From Galerina marginata (taxonomy: Eukaryota; Basidiomycota; Agaricomycetes; Agaricales; Galerinaceae), in NCBI GenBank assembly GCA_023014335.1, contig JAECYW010000010.1:806001-870000 (forward strand): a stretch of DNA of 64,000 bases, given 5' to 3'. This document shows positions 24,238 to 35,889 of the stretch, piece after piece. A model generated the notes under the pieces. The model was not told where the DNA came from and ran no database searches. It worked only from the letters and a program-made list of their open reading frames with translations. Numbering within the stretch: the stretch's first letter is position 1; every line of letters starts with the position of its first letter. A program made the translations under genes and the position numbers.

Positions 24238-25403
24238 ATGTCCTCCTCCACCGCTCCCGCCTCCCCCTCACAGTCCTCGGCCGCCCCTCAGGGCCCCGAC
24301 AATCGCAGTCCCGCAGCGTCCAGCAATCTCTATCTGTCCGTCTCCTCTTTTTCCCTGTTCTGCTCCTGCTCACACACCCCACAGCGTCACTTTTCTGGCC
24401 ACCCTATTTCTCCTCCTCTTCGTCTCATGCGCCATCGTTCTCAGGTCCTACATCCTCAGGAGGCGCTACCAACGGCGTCTCGACGAGGCCATGGCTGCGG
24501 GCATGCTGCTCGCACCCCGCACACAGGGCTCAAAACGCAAGCGCTTTGGGGCCAAACCCAAGCTCTTCGATGCGTGGCTTGCAGGCGGTGGGGACACCTG
24601 GGACCACATCAAGGTCTGTTCTTCTTTCCTTGATTATCTTTCATTCATCAGTATCATGTCTATTCTTTTCGAAACTATCCACATCTTTTTCGATGGCCTA
24701 TACTCAAATTCGCACACAGCCTCTCTCCGCCCAGCCCGTGTTCGTCAAACGCAAATACAAAGATGGTCCTCCCAAACACATATCTGTCATTCCGGATTCA
24801 TACCGTCCGACAGATGTCGAGGATCTCATCAACAATGGCATCAGACCACCATCGCCCTCTGGTTCGCAGACCTCGCCCACTACCGAGGATCATCCAACTG
24901 CCCTCCGCTCGCGCGTCAGAAACCTGTGGTCTCGCTCCCGCAGAAACGACACCTCTTCTCAGAACATTGATCCAGCTGATGCGGAAGCCGAGGGTGGTCT
25001 GACGGACACCGAAGTCGTGCCCGCTGTCGACGGACCGGCAGCTGGTGCTTCTGAGCCAGCTAGTACAGCAGAAACTAAGACAACCACTAGTTACAAAGTT
25101 CGCGTCGAGATGCTGCAAGTCTCCGTGCTCATCGCCATGCCCTCTCAAAACCGGACTATCCGCAAGAACGCCGTGCTCGACCGAGTCGGCAGAGCTGATA
25201 TCGAAGACGACGACGACGACGAAGATGATGATGTCGAAAATGTTTTACCAGAGCTTGTGTTCGGCATTACCAGGGTGCACTACCGACAACCAAAGGCCGG
25301 GAAGAGTGTTGCTAATCCCCCTTCAACGCCCACATCGCCATCGGTACAGCGGAAACCGCAAACCATGTCGGTGGTCCCAGAGGAAGAAGAAGAAGGACTA
25401 TAA
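24238..25403 (+). CDS. single-pass membrane protein with acidic/Ser-rich tail, unknown function
   Basis: Three exons. Exon 1 begins at 24238 with MSSSTAPASPSQSS. After a short intron the second exon gives a membrane segment, VTFLATLFLLLFVSCAIVL, followed by positive charges (RSYILRRRYQRRLDEAM) and LLAPRTQGSKRKRFGAKPKLFDAWL. Exon 3 starts near 24723 (PLSAQPVFVKRKYKDGPPKHISVIPDSYRPTDVEDLI). The C-terminal half is low complexity with an Asp/Glu run near 25207-25240, then VEMLQVSVLIAMPSQN and LPELVFGITRVHY, ending in EEEEEGL. The pattern suggests a type III single-pass protein with a cytosolic tail. I do not recognise the family. It was probably the divergent neighbour of the 17-18.5 kb gene before the transposon arrived; its ATG is 54 bases from the right target duplication. 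Confidence 0.62.
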
Positions 25404-27386
25404 CAACGGCTCTGTTTTCGTGCATACTTCTTTCAATCTTCATCTATTCGCGGCTCAGGGAGGTTCCTCAAGATAAATCGCGTGTTCGAACACGCATATA
25501 TTTATGCAGCACCAACAATCTCCAAATCGCTCTCTGTATCTAACATCTGCCGACCCCAGGGTGAATGCCTCACTCTCCTCCCGCTATCGATCCAATCCCA
25601 ACATCGCTGTACTTCTAATGCAAGCCCATCTCATCAAACCATCCAACATTCTTTTAACGCGTACACGCATTTCACCTCTTCCCTCGTTCATGTCTTCGCA
25701 CTCGATCCAGTCAATAGATCGGTTTAGTCCGTTCAGACTACCATGCCATTGTGGTTACCGGTGGCAACCCCTCACACCGCACCCACGCCACACCACGAAC
25801 TACAGGATCTGCCTGTCAAAGCATGGCTTCCATTATAAACTGAAGTTTAAATGCTTTCTTCACCACCCTGCGGTTGCCACTTCGGTTAGCTTTTGTGCTT
25901 TGCGGCATATAGGCTACCCTATCTCAACTTGTGGGCTATTTTAGCGTTTCCATACGGTTTCTATCCAGCGCATGCACCTTGGGCCTCGTTGTCTTTCTTG
26001 CCTTAGCCTGGGGATTTAAATTTGAGCTGTGGAAAACGCTCGGACTCACACGCCTCCGATATACCTGGACACATCCTTATTTATCCAAATCACGAGGGCG
26101 AGCACTCTCAACGACCCTCAAGAGCATTCAATTTCTGCCGCACAAACATCGCTTGTTCGGTCTGGCTTAAATTGTTCACTGGGCGTGCGCTACTCCACGT
26201 ACTGGGAGTGGTATCCTCGACAACTCAATATGCAATACCAAACATACACTCGGAGCCGTCCCTAACGGTCGTCCATTTAGTTTGGTTCAGTGTGGCACTC
26301 AGCCCTGCTCAACGCTCCCGACACATTCGCCGCCTCTGTCCCTTTTTTAACAATTGATAATTGAGCTGTCATGCTCAATTTATTGCCTGCATTAGGCAGT
26401 TCCGCCGCCCGCACACGTCCGAGTCTGGAGACTAGACGGGGGTTCCAAGACGTCCTTATCGACATCCGCACCTCGTAGAAGAGATTTGCACACATATGGA
26501 CTGCACGACCAGCCGAGACCATTCTTCCTCTGTTGCAACGATATCTTCATACATACCTCATGCTCGCATCATACCACTAAACATACCACATACTTATCAT
26601 GCGTACAGTGCACACCGCCCCTCGCTAGCCTTTAATTTCTGCATTCAACCTTGCAGTACTCGTTTCCTCCATAACTTTCTTGCTCGATTTCTTGGTCTTT
26701 CGGCTGGTCTGGTTGCCGGTGGACTCTGTATATTTATAGTTATCCCTTTTCTTTATTCCACTTGTATAAATCCTAGTCACTGCATACTTACGTCCCGGCC
26801 ACTACATATTATTATTTGCCCGTTGTCTGCCATTTTCTTCTGTTCCCATTATAATAAGACCGGTGTTACCCATCCATTGATAGTCTATTTTCCGTTCGCA
26901 GCGCCTTGGTTTGTTTTACAGAACGATTGCGAGTACACGAATAGAACAGCGAAGAAGAAATCTTCACAAATTTGACCAAACGTTTCGCTACGCCAAAGCG
27001 AGAACAGCAGCCGTTAGTCTGGTTGTTTGACCCGTCCTCGTAGTACTTCACAATCAAATGCAAGCTGTTCGATCTTTGGATGCAAATGTTTGGCGTATGC
27101 CTTCCAAGTGCCATGGCCAAGTGCTGAGCGCTGAGGGTCAAGATATTGAGGATACCAGCACCATCCGTCTAAAAACAGCTCTGCAACAGCGTTTGCGTTC
27201 CTTCCATGCAAAGTTTTGGCTTGAGAAGGAGGCCAGCAATGAAAGCTAGCATGTTGTATTCAATCACAGTACATAACTTCATCACAATGCAGGGAAACCG
27301 AAGTCCAACAAGATCTCCAACAGAAATGAGCGATATATTTGGAAACTTTTCAGACACACTCTTGGGACCGCTCAAGCACTCTATAG
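25404..27386. other. intergenic, no supported gene
   Basis: Nearly 2 kb with several short plus-strand ORFs (the largest 146 codons, 25504-25944). None has family motifs, codon regularity or introns that chain them. The stretch is relatively pyrimidine-rich on the plus strand. It could hold untranslated regions or a decayed gene; nothing specific is seen. Confidence 0.35.
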
Positions 27387-29506
27387 CTAATCAAGATCTG
27401 CGCCACCAGCAGCTCGTCTACCTCTTCCTCTCCTCATATGGCGTGCAAGTGGGCTGATCAGCGGCTCTCCGTTCTCGTCCCTCGGAGGTTCCTCACCATC
27501 ATCCTCACTCTCACTCTCGCTTTCGCTCTCGTCGTCGCTTCCTCCAAGACCATCTTCGTCGTGCTCGATGATCAATTCTATATCCTCGTCTTCGTCTGAA
27601 TCCGAGGGTTCGAAAAAGTCTAGCTCCTCCACGTTTGCACGAAGCCACTTCTCCTCCTTTTTTGTGAGGTGGTCGTAGTGCGACATAAACACGCGTTTCA
27701 AGGGCACGCCGAACTTTTGTCTTGCGGTAACAAGTTCTTTGAGTTGAGAGCCGGTTATTTGGTTCGTCGTGATCGCCTCAAGCTGGGGACAAAAAAAAGC
27801 AGGAAGACCGCCTGCTAGAGTTCCTGTTGGGGCAAGAACAGGAGCCGCTCCAGAAGAGGGAGCGGCGACCAAAGGTGTCAACGGAGCGTCACCGGTGGCG
27901 GTGGGCGAGGTGGCTGACGGCCGACTCGCATACGGATTGATAAGTTTCTGGAAAATAGTGACCTCTTCTTCTCCCATCACCTTCAAATTCATACTCTTCA
28001 GTTTGCCTAGCTGACCAAGGAACGCCTCGATGCTCGCCACATCACAAGGCAGACCCGCGATCTTCAGGTTCTCGATGCGCTGCAGCACGTTTTCTGTGCG
28101 GTCCTTCAGGGGCTTCACCAACACCTGCACGAAAGGCGAATAATCCTCCTCATCAAAGTTGAGCACCAGACTCGTCAGGCCGGGGACGTCAATGTGCTGA
28201 GCCAGTGCGATTGCATACTTGGTTTCGTGGAACTGAAGGGCGAGTTCGCGCAACGACGGGATAGTCAGTGGCGTCGGGCCCCATGCCCCTTCATGTACTT
28301 CGGGGTCTGCATCAAACGCAACACCTTCCGGAAGCACGGGACCAGAGAGGGATAGAGTGAGCGTATGCAAGTCGGGCGAGCCCTTGATTATATCTACAAA
28401 TGCTTTGTACGAGGGTCGGACGTCTTTTGCGTGGTACGACAACTCCAAGTCATGCAAGCCGCGAAGTAATGGACCTTCCCAATCAATATGTACACCCCAT
28501 AGCACGACCTCCTTCAGCAGAGGTGCAATCCCATGGAAGGGGAGAAAACTAGTCTTATCATCGCCGCTGAAGAATTCATAATCGTCGCAATCCTCGTAAT
28601 GACAGATCTGCATCGACTCGAGCAGCGGGGCGCTTGGAAGTGTGTGAAGCCGCGACACCAGGAGGTGGACGTATCCATAGGTACTTGCACGGAAATCCAG
28701 TGATTGCCAGCGCGACACCTCTGGTTCGATAAGGTCCAGAATTTGAGTGAATTCTTTCTGGGAAAGGAACTGCACGTCGTCTTCATCATCGTCGGTATGC
28801 TCGCTAATACAATCGTCGTCGTCACAAACGTGCGCTTTCCGCCTGACTTCGTTGTCGTGGTAGAGAGGGTGGTCCGGATGGTCTTCTTCGTCAATATCCT
28901 CCGGGAAGGTACAGTCAATATACAGATTCAATGGAGATCCTTGCGACCGGGAGATGTACACTTTCGCCTTTTCAAGTTGTGGGCGTTTAGGCGAAGTCCA
29001 GAGAGGTCCAAAGAATATGCGAGTCGAGTGCCACTTCGCGCCAGCGACGACATACGTGCGAGGCAAGCACCTGAAATGGAATATTCACTTCGTCTTCGTC
29101 ATCGGAATCACTGAGCGACTCCAGGCCGCCCGAATCGCCCGCAGCTTCATCATCAACGGAGCCAGTCGTCATCTTCGTCCGAATCGTCCGAATCTTCATC
29201 GGAATCAACATCCTCCCACTCTTCATCATCAGAGTCATCAACTTCCTCCTCCTCCTGCTCTCTCACTCCCACAAGGAAGATATGGCCAAGAATCTCGTCG
29301 GGAAGGTCGTTGATTGGGCACTTGCCGTCCTTGGGCGGTTGGTAGGGGTTGTTCGCGAGCATTTGGTTTGTAACGGACCACATAGCTTCCTTGGGAGTCA
29401 TCTTCGGGTTCGTACGGAGAACGGACGCCAGCGATGTAGATATCTCGTTTTGCATACGGTGTTCGTGCTTTGCATTATGGGCAACGACGCGTAACTTGGG
29501 AGGCAT
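27387..29506 (-). CDS. F-box/leucine-rich-like protein with acidic insert and apparent frameshift
   Basis: Starts at 29506 (MPPKLRVVAHNAKHEH). Residues 60-80 read CPINDLPDEILGHIFLVG, the first half of an F-box. The second half appears about 150 bases on as VLASHVCRRWREVALDSHILWTSLDF. Between them is a run of Asp/Glu/Ser codons. Reading through it changes frame; an intron from GTTGATTCC (near 29209) to TTTCAG (near 29072) could join EEWED to VLASHV. After LWTSLDF (near 28990) a stop appears, and coding sense continues in another frame as SPKRPQLEKAKVYISRSQGSPLNLYIDCTFPED with no intron signal. Leucine-rich-like blocks follow, then a Ser/Glu/Asp-rich tail ending GGADLD. F-box proteins recruit substrates to SCF ubiquitin ligases. 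The gene may be a recent pseudogene or carry a sequence error. Confidence 0.65.
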
Positions 29507-29853
29507 CCTAGGAAGATCGTTTGATTTTTTGTTGTCACCTCTTCCGGAAATTTCGATGGACCGTCTATGTCGTTACGACTGGAAGCAGTGGTGGTGGTAT
29601 GGAGTCAACCCGAAACAAATCAAAGCAGGCAGTGCAGATTTCGTACAAATCTTATCTTCCACGTGATCAGCATCTCCGAATGAAGTGATCGGTTGATTAT
29701 CGATCAAAGCTCGGAAGGAAAAGGCATTGATCCTGCATTATCTTCGTCTATGTTGACAGTATATAAGTAGTGAATTAGAAGATTTTGACGCAAAAAACGT
29801 CCTTTAAATCGAGATGGTATTCGGAAGGTTGATGAATATCGAAAGAAGGTTTG

Positions 29854-31119
29854 CTAGCCTAATTCGCCTCCATTATCGGCTCTCTTGCGTTTCTTCTTTT
29901 TTTTCTCTAGCGGCCTGGATTCCTGAACAGGAGTCGTGTTCTCTATTTCTAGTGCCTTGGGATTGCGAGATATCGATTTTTCCTTGCGATTTTCCGAGTA
30001 CCGGGCGTCTTCGTTCGTAATGACGGACTCTTGCTCCATTGAGGAATCGTCTCTGGCCGTAGCCTCGTGCTGGCGCAATGCCTTTAACCTCTTCTTTTCC
30101 TCTTTTCTTTGCTTGTGCTCCGATATGTCTTTCTTCTCTGCTAGGTTGTCGTCGCTTTCACGGTGCTTCTCTGACGATGATGGCCGTCCGTCGGAAACCT
30201 CTGAGCCTTCCAGTACTGTTGCAGCCTCGTTCTTTTCCTTTTTCCCCTGTCGGCGCTTCATTTTGGCGTCCTTTTCTATCTGCTTCCGTTTCTCTTCCTT
30301 CTTGTGCCTCTTTCGTTCTTTTCTGGCAGCTTCATCGTCTCTCTCGTCTGTGGTTTCATCCGCTCCTCTGGCCTTCCTCTTTTTTTGGGATGACGCAGTC
30401 ACCTCGAGGTCAACTGCTACCCGTTTGCCTGTCATTTGAACCTCGATATGTTCCGTTACCGTGATACTTTGGACATTAGAATCCTGTGCGGCAAACGCAT
30501 CTGAGACCAAAGAAGCTAATCGTTTCTCCTCCTCTGCTATCGTCTCGGGGCCCAGAACTGGACCACGAAAGAACATAGAGTATAATCCGCGTTTTGCAGC
30601 GTCTCGTTTGGCTTGTGCCATCAAGGTGAGGTGAGGTGTTTGTGAGCCAGATTCCACATCACATGGAGTTGCAGTACCAGAGTGCGCTGGAGTTCCATCG
30701 ATAGGACGTCGATTCGAAAGTATGCCAGTGGCGGTTCGTTTAAGGGATACATCATTAGAGGACTGCAAAACGCGTTAAAATTTTGTGGATATTTAAGTAG
30801 TAGTTACAGACCGATGCGCCGTTGTCTTCTTCCTCGTCATCGCTGAGACACTTCACCTGAATCGACTTTGCAGCTGCAGTAAACAAGCTGCATAGCAAGA
30901 ATTAACACATTAGAGGATTCTGTCAGGCTGAATTTTCGTGGAAGGATACACTGACTGGTCCCAGAAGGGAAAGGCTTCATCGCGGTCCTTTCCTAACCCT
31001 GCCAGATTCTTCTTCTGAGGAACCGCAAGTGGTCTGGAGATGGCTCCATGCCGCAATCCAGTTCCTTTACCTGCCCAGCCCTGGGCGACAAGGTATGAAT
31101 GGCCGTCCAAAGGCATCAA
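29854..31119 (-). CDS. G-patch domain protein, Lys/Glu-rich (nucleolar/RNA-related type)
   Basis: The first exon (start 31119) encodes a short G-patch, YLVAQGWAGKGTGLRHGAI, followed by PLAVPQKKNLAGLGKDRDEAFPFWDQ. This resembles small fungal G-patch proteins such as Tma23/PinX1-like factors. After two introns come FTAAAKSIQVKCLSDDEEEDNG and a 304-codon segment with RGLYSMFFRGPVLGPE. A very long Lys/Arg/Glu-rich region follows (KKRKARG, ERKRHKKEEKRKQIEKDAKMKRRQ), ending KKKKKKRKRADNGGELG, with stop at 29854. The charged tail predicts coiled coil and nuclear or nucleolar location. G-patch domains usually bind and activate DEAH helicases in ribosome biogenesis or splicing; the partner here is unknown. 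It is divergent from the P450 gene. Confidence 0.8.
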
Positions 31120-31588
31120 TGAATTTCTATGCTGGATTTGAATTCCACAATGAGCTTTAGGATTTGAAACTTCGAGGTGAAGCTAGAAGGCTTGATCACT
31201 CTTGAAAATTGAAGATAAAAAACGAAAAACTGGGACCAATCAAGGACCAATCATCAATGAGCGAGAACAATGTTACTGTCGAGTGTCAACTGCCTGAAAT
31301 TCACGTGACCAAACCTTGTGGACCGCGCTTTCCCGGACCGTCATCACCCCCAATCCATTTCCCGCGTTGAATCGTACGTCCTTGGCGCAGATCCTCTACA
31401 GTAAACTGGCTCCCGGTCTTTTGGCTTTGACTGCTTTGACAGTTCGTGTATTCCAACCAGATCTCTTACCAGCACTTGAACTATGTCAGACAAATCCAGC
31501 TTCCATAGCTCATGGTTGCGGCTGTCACGGATACAAACGGCTGGGATATAAAGTCCTATGCCAACATGACTTAAACTGTAGTTGGGAA

Positions 31589-33697
31589 ATGACCTTTCCG
31601 GACCTCATCTCGCTGCCCTGGTCTCTCCAACCTCTTGCCGCGATCCTTCTCGCAGGCGGAATCATTATCTTATGCTGGAGTTACTTTCGACTAGAAGCGC
31701 CTTCGTTTCACCGATTGCCTTATCCGCCAGGTCCGCTTGGAAAAGGATTCCTCTCTGGTAACAAGAGTGACATTCCCACCACGAAGCCATGGGAGACCTA
31801 TGCTGAGTGGGGAAAGAAATACGGTAAATTCTCATCTTCACCTTCGTTCAGATAGCTTAGTATTTGTTCCAGGGGAAATCGTACATCTTAGGATATATGG
31901 CCAACACCTTGTTGTTTTAAACACATTCGAGGTCGCAAAGGACCTTCTAGAAAAGAGATCAAATGTATACTCTGATCGACCCCAGGTCACTATGATTAAT
32001 TTGTGAGTCTGGGTATTCTCACCGTATTGAAAACAATAACTGAGATGAGCTACTGCAGAATGAGCTGGGATTTCAATATGGGACTAAAGCCCTATGGTGA
32101 CGAATGGCGAATTCACCGACGGCTACTTCAGCAATCACTCAGACCCGTGGCTTCGCTGACATATAGGCCTATTCAGACCCGAAAGGTCAATAATATGCTC
32201 TATGGGATTCTTACAAACCCGGAGGATCTCAGCGAGCATTACAAAACGTAAGTGTAATAGGTAAATTCTCCTGCAAATAATAATGTCTTTAGTTTTGCTG
32301 CAGCGACCATCATGTCCATCGTCTACGGGCATGACATCGCGCCGAAGAATGACTACTTTGTTACACCTTCAGAGGCAGCAGTCAAAAGACTCTCGGAAGC
32401 CATTTTCCCTGGGGCGAGGGCAGTGAATGCCCTCCCTATCCTCCGATATCTTCCCGCCTGGTTCCCCGGAGCAGGTTTCAAGAGATATGGACGTGAAACA
32501 AGTGAATTGACTCGTCAGATGCAAGAGGTCCCCTTCGACTTTGTGCAGAAAGCGATGGTACGCTCTTTTTTTTTCTTTGCGCGTTCGTCGTGTCACTCAA
32601 ACTCCTGCCGTGGTGCAGGCTGCGGGGAATGACTCGAACTCTATAGTAGCAGAGCTCATTACCAACCAGTCCGACGAGGCTAAGCAAGCAATAAAAGAAG
32701 CTGCTGCAACTAGCTACGCTGGTCCGTTGCTTTAGCTACAGATTTATCAAACAAAATAGCTGACTGCTCCAACAGCCGGTGCTGATACTGTAAGTTGCAT
32801 GCTTTCCGGGGTCATCTCCGGCAAGTTCTCAAAGTCATACATAACTTAGACGGTATCTGCACTGGGCACATTCTTCTACGCAATGGCCATGTTTCCTGAC
32901 GTCCAACAGAAAGCACAACGTGAAATTGACGCAATAACGGGCTCTGACAGACTTGTGAACTACGATGACCGAGAGTCGTTGCCTTACGTCGAAGCTCTTT
33001 TCAGAGAAGTATTACGCTGGCGGCCAGTGCTTCCACTTGGTGTAGCGCACAGCACCACGGCGGAAGATATTTACAGAGGACATTACATTCCAAAAGGTGG
33101 GCTGCATAGATGTGTTTAACAAGTGCAGGATACTTAATCTCTCTTACTTAGGTGCTACGGTGATGGCCAACATATGGGCTATGTCTCACGATCCTGAAAA
33201 GTTCGAAAAACCAGAGGCATTCGATCCAGATCGGTACTTTGACGACAAGGGGAATCTAATTGCCGAGGAAATCTATGCCTTTGGATTTGGAAGGCGGTCT
33301 GTCGGCTTTTTCTTCCACTTCTACCTGTATTATTTACACTTTTCATAGAGTTTGCGTTGGTCGACATTTAGCTGCGTCAACGGTAAGTGATTATCAGTGA
33401 CAATTTTATCGCCACTTTACTAAAAATCATTAACCTCTATGCTTAGGTTTGGTTGGCAATAGCCGCTACCCTTTCTACCTTCAGCATTCGAAAGAAAAAA
33501 GATGTCTTTGGGAATGAGATTCCTCTTGACGGCAAGTACACTGATGGACTCATCAGGTAGGCACAAAATTATTTGCGTATCAATGCTCAAGGACTATGGT
33601 TCTGTCTAGCCACCCTCTTCCTTTTGAATGTTCAGTCACCCCCAGGTCCGAGGAAGCAACACGACTTATCACGAAGGCATTCGGGCAAAAAATTTGA
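31589..33697 (+). CDS. cytochrome P450 monooxygenase (class II, microsomal)
   Basis: The start at 31589 gives an N-terminal membrane anchor (LQPLAAILLAGGIIILCWSYF) and the Pro hinge LPYPPGPLGKGFLSGN. About nine exons follow. Hallmarks in order: WDFNMGLKPYGDEWRIHRRLL (helix C WxxxR), AGADTTVSALGTFF (helix I oxygen groove, split by an intron), EVLRWRPVLPLG (ExxR), FDPDRYF (PERF region) and FGFGRR/VCVGRHLA (FxxGxRxCxG heme loop, Cys ligand) across an intron. The last exon, 33610-33697, encodes HPLPFECSVTPRSEEATRLI and ends QKI. The protein resembles the expanded secondary-metabolism and xenobiotic P450s of agaricomycetes; substrate unknown. No clustered biosynthetic genes flank it. Degenerate copies of the last exon lie downstream. 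Confidence 0.87.
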
Positions 33698-33833
33698 ACG
33701 CCTTACCGCCATACCTGGACGATATCATTTCCGTCTATTTACATACCCTGTTGAATAGCGATACACGGATGGGCTATTAGGTGGGTTTGAATTTATTGTA
33801 TGGCCCTTCTTTAACATACTACGACTCGCGATC

Positions 33834-34061
33834 CACCGATCCTCTCCCATTTGAATGTGCAGCAACCGCTGTATCTGATGAAGCTACTGTATCGTTTCGA
33901 CTCATGGCTTCGGCAACGATATGCAATAATGATTTAAATCTTCTCTTGTTGCGATGCTCGAAAGTCAACCTCACTACTCTTTTCCATTTAAATGTTCAAT
34001 GACTTCCTGGGCTGGCGAAGCAACGTGGCTTATTATGGAAGCCGTGGGTCAAAGCATTTAA
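33834..34061 (+). repeat. two degenerate copies of the P450 terminal exon
   Basis: At 33843-33930 the sequence reads DPLPFECAATAVSDEATVSF. At 33978-34061 it reads SFPFKCSMTSWAGEATWLIM and ends GQSI-stop. Both align with the true last exon at 33610-33697 (HPLPFECSVTPRSEEATRLI, ending GQKI-stop). At the DNA level, CCTCTTCCTTTTGAATGTTC and CCTCTCCCATTTGAATGTGC differ at only a few positions. They are either relics of local duplication or alternative 3' exons. Confidence 0.6.
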
Positions 34062-34424
34062 CGGTGAAACAAATATTTCCTGCGCATATGTTCGTCATGT
34101 TTGAGGTTCACACTCGACTGTTGTATTGCCGTACTTACCATGTATATGGCCTCCAAAGTGTCTGAAAGTAATACTTAGTTCCTATCATCGGGCATGGGAA
34201 AATTAAAAGGATACAAGCGCCATATATCAACGAAAACCACCAATCATTGAAAAACGTCCTTGCCAGCATGTCCAGGGGCGTAGCGATTGGGCACAGGTTG
34301 CCTGGTCCGAAAATGGATCTCCAATAGTGGGTGGGCCTCTTCAGGTCTCATTTAAAGATCGGCTCTTACGAGGATTAGGACAACAGAGAGAGGCAATAGA
34401 ACAAATATTGCATTAGCCACATAA

Positions 34425-35724
34425 TTACTTCTGCTGGACATTTAATAGGTCTTTAGCGTCATTTCCAGCAACTATATCACAGAGCTCAGCATCCTTGGTG
34501 CTTAGTAATTAATTAAGAAACAGATCGACTCACCGTTCAACAGAAGACTTTGCGAGTCTAGCATGACCTTGTTTTGTGAGCCGGACAGAAGTGTAGCAAT
34601 GTCACGAGCGGCTTCCAGACGACGGAGTTCAAGGAATCCCTTGTTTTTGCGTAGAGCCTCTCCCACTAGCTCGGCACTCTTAGCTTCTCCTTGTGCACGA
34701 ACAATGATAGACTGCAAGTTATATATCAGAAACTATGAAGTGGCGAGTGTGACAATTCCTACCTGCTTCTCCTGGATAGCCTGGTCAACTAGGTAAGCTG
34801 CGCGGAGGGCCGTTTGCTGGGCAACCTGCTTGGCTTCAACGGCATGGGTAAACTCAGTAGAGAAAGCAACATGGGTAATGGATACATCCTCCAACACAAG
34901 GTTGAATCGAGCAGCACGGGAGGTTAATTGTTCCCGAACCAGGCGAGACACCTAGTCCGAGATGAGGGTAATTGCAAATTGGGCTTGACAGTAAAACGCA
35001 CATGTTCACGCTGGGTAATAAGCTGGCTAGCATTAAACTGCGCCACGACACTTTTCAACACCTCATTGACGATTGAAGGCAATACCCTTTCATCATAATC
35101 CTTGCCCAACTCGCGATAAATAACTGGTAGCCCACGAATTTCCGGTCTTGAGAGTACACGGCACGTAATATTGACCATCTGCAAGTCTGGAAATATCGAG
35201 ATTAATTTTTGTTGCACCTACAACTTATGAACTACCTTTTGTTCCAGTCAGACTGGCAATATTTCGAGGTTTCGCTCGGACGTCGAATATAATTGGAGTT
35301 TCAAACCAAGGAATCTTGACGTTTGGTTTGATGCAGAAAAATATGTGACAAGGAAGATTCGACTGACCAGTAAGTGTGTCCCTTCATTGAAAACCTCCTC
35401 CGTAACACCGTGTAACCTAGAATTCGGGTATTTGAGCAACAAGAGGCAGAGTAGTTTGAAGAGCTCCTTACCTCGTGTACTTAATGGCACGATGACCACC
35501 ATCGACTGTAAGCAACACAGGTTCAGCATCTTCACAAGTAGAAATAAAATGCCTTCCATACCATTGAACAAACTCGCGTTCAAAGCGAAACCTCCAGCGA
35601 CGAGTGCAATGAGAAGTCCGCTGCCCGCAAAGAATCCTTTGGCGCCGGGAGGACCTCCGCCATTGCCACCCACAGTCCTAAGTTGTTTCGCGAATCGGCG
35701 GAATGCTTCCTGACCCTCATTCAT
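34425..35724 (-). CDS. PHB2: prohibitin-2
   Basis: Subunit of the ring-shaped prohibitin complex of the mitochondrial inner membrane, which scaffolds proteases and cristae. The start at 35724 gives [20 protein letters not shown], a Gly/Pro stretch and the membrane anchor [20 protein letters not shown]. Next come [91 protein letters not shown] and [33 protein letters not shown]. The C-terminal coiled coil reads [20 protein letters not shown], and the end is DLLNVQQK with stop at 34425. About seven exons. Sequence identity to PHB2 (rather than PHB1) is indicated by the GG-rich N-terminus and the ITHV..FTHAVE block. It is divergent from the PQ-loop transporter gene. Confidence 0.92.
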
Positions 35725-35889
35725 GTTGGTAGGTGGGGGAGATACACTTCGCCAAGGAAATGTTGAACGCGTACCAGACGTGTGACACTGTCACACGGGA
35801 AACACGCGTCAAATGCCGAGCTTCCGGGCCGGAGAAAGGCTATCGAAAGCAAATGTGTCTCTCGAGTCCTTGTACACGCTCATGATACT

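Noticed and set aside
25504..25944. 146-codon plus-strand ORF
   Set aside because: No motif, no signal of membrane or secretion, irregular composition; likely chance.
29936..30439. 167-codon plus-strand ORF
   Set aside because: It lies antisense to the Lys/Glu-rich G-patch gene; its Ser/Phe/Leu bias is simply the complement of that charged coding sequence.
31316..31588. In-frame upstream extension of the P450
   Set aside because: The membrane anchor and Pro hinge follow directly from ATG 31589; the upstream part is not P450-like.
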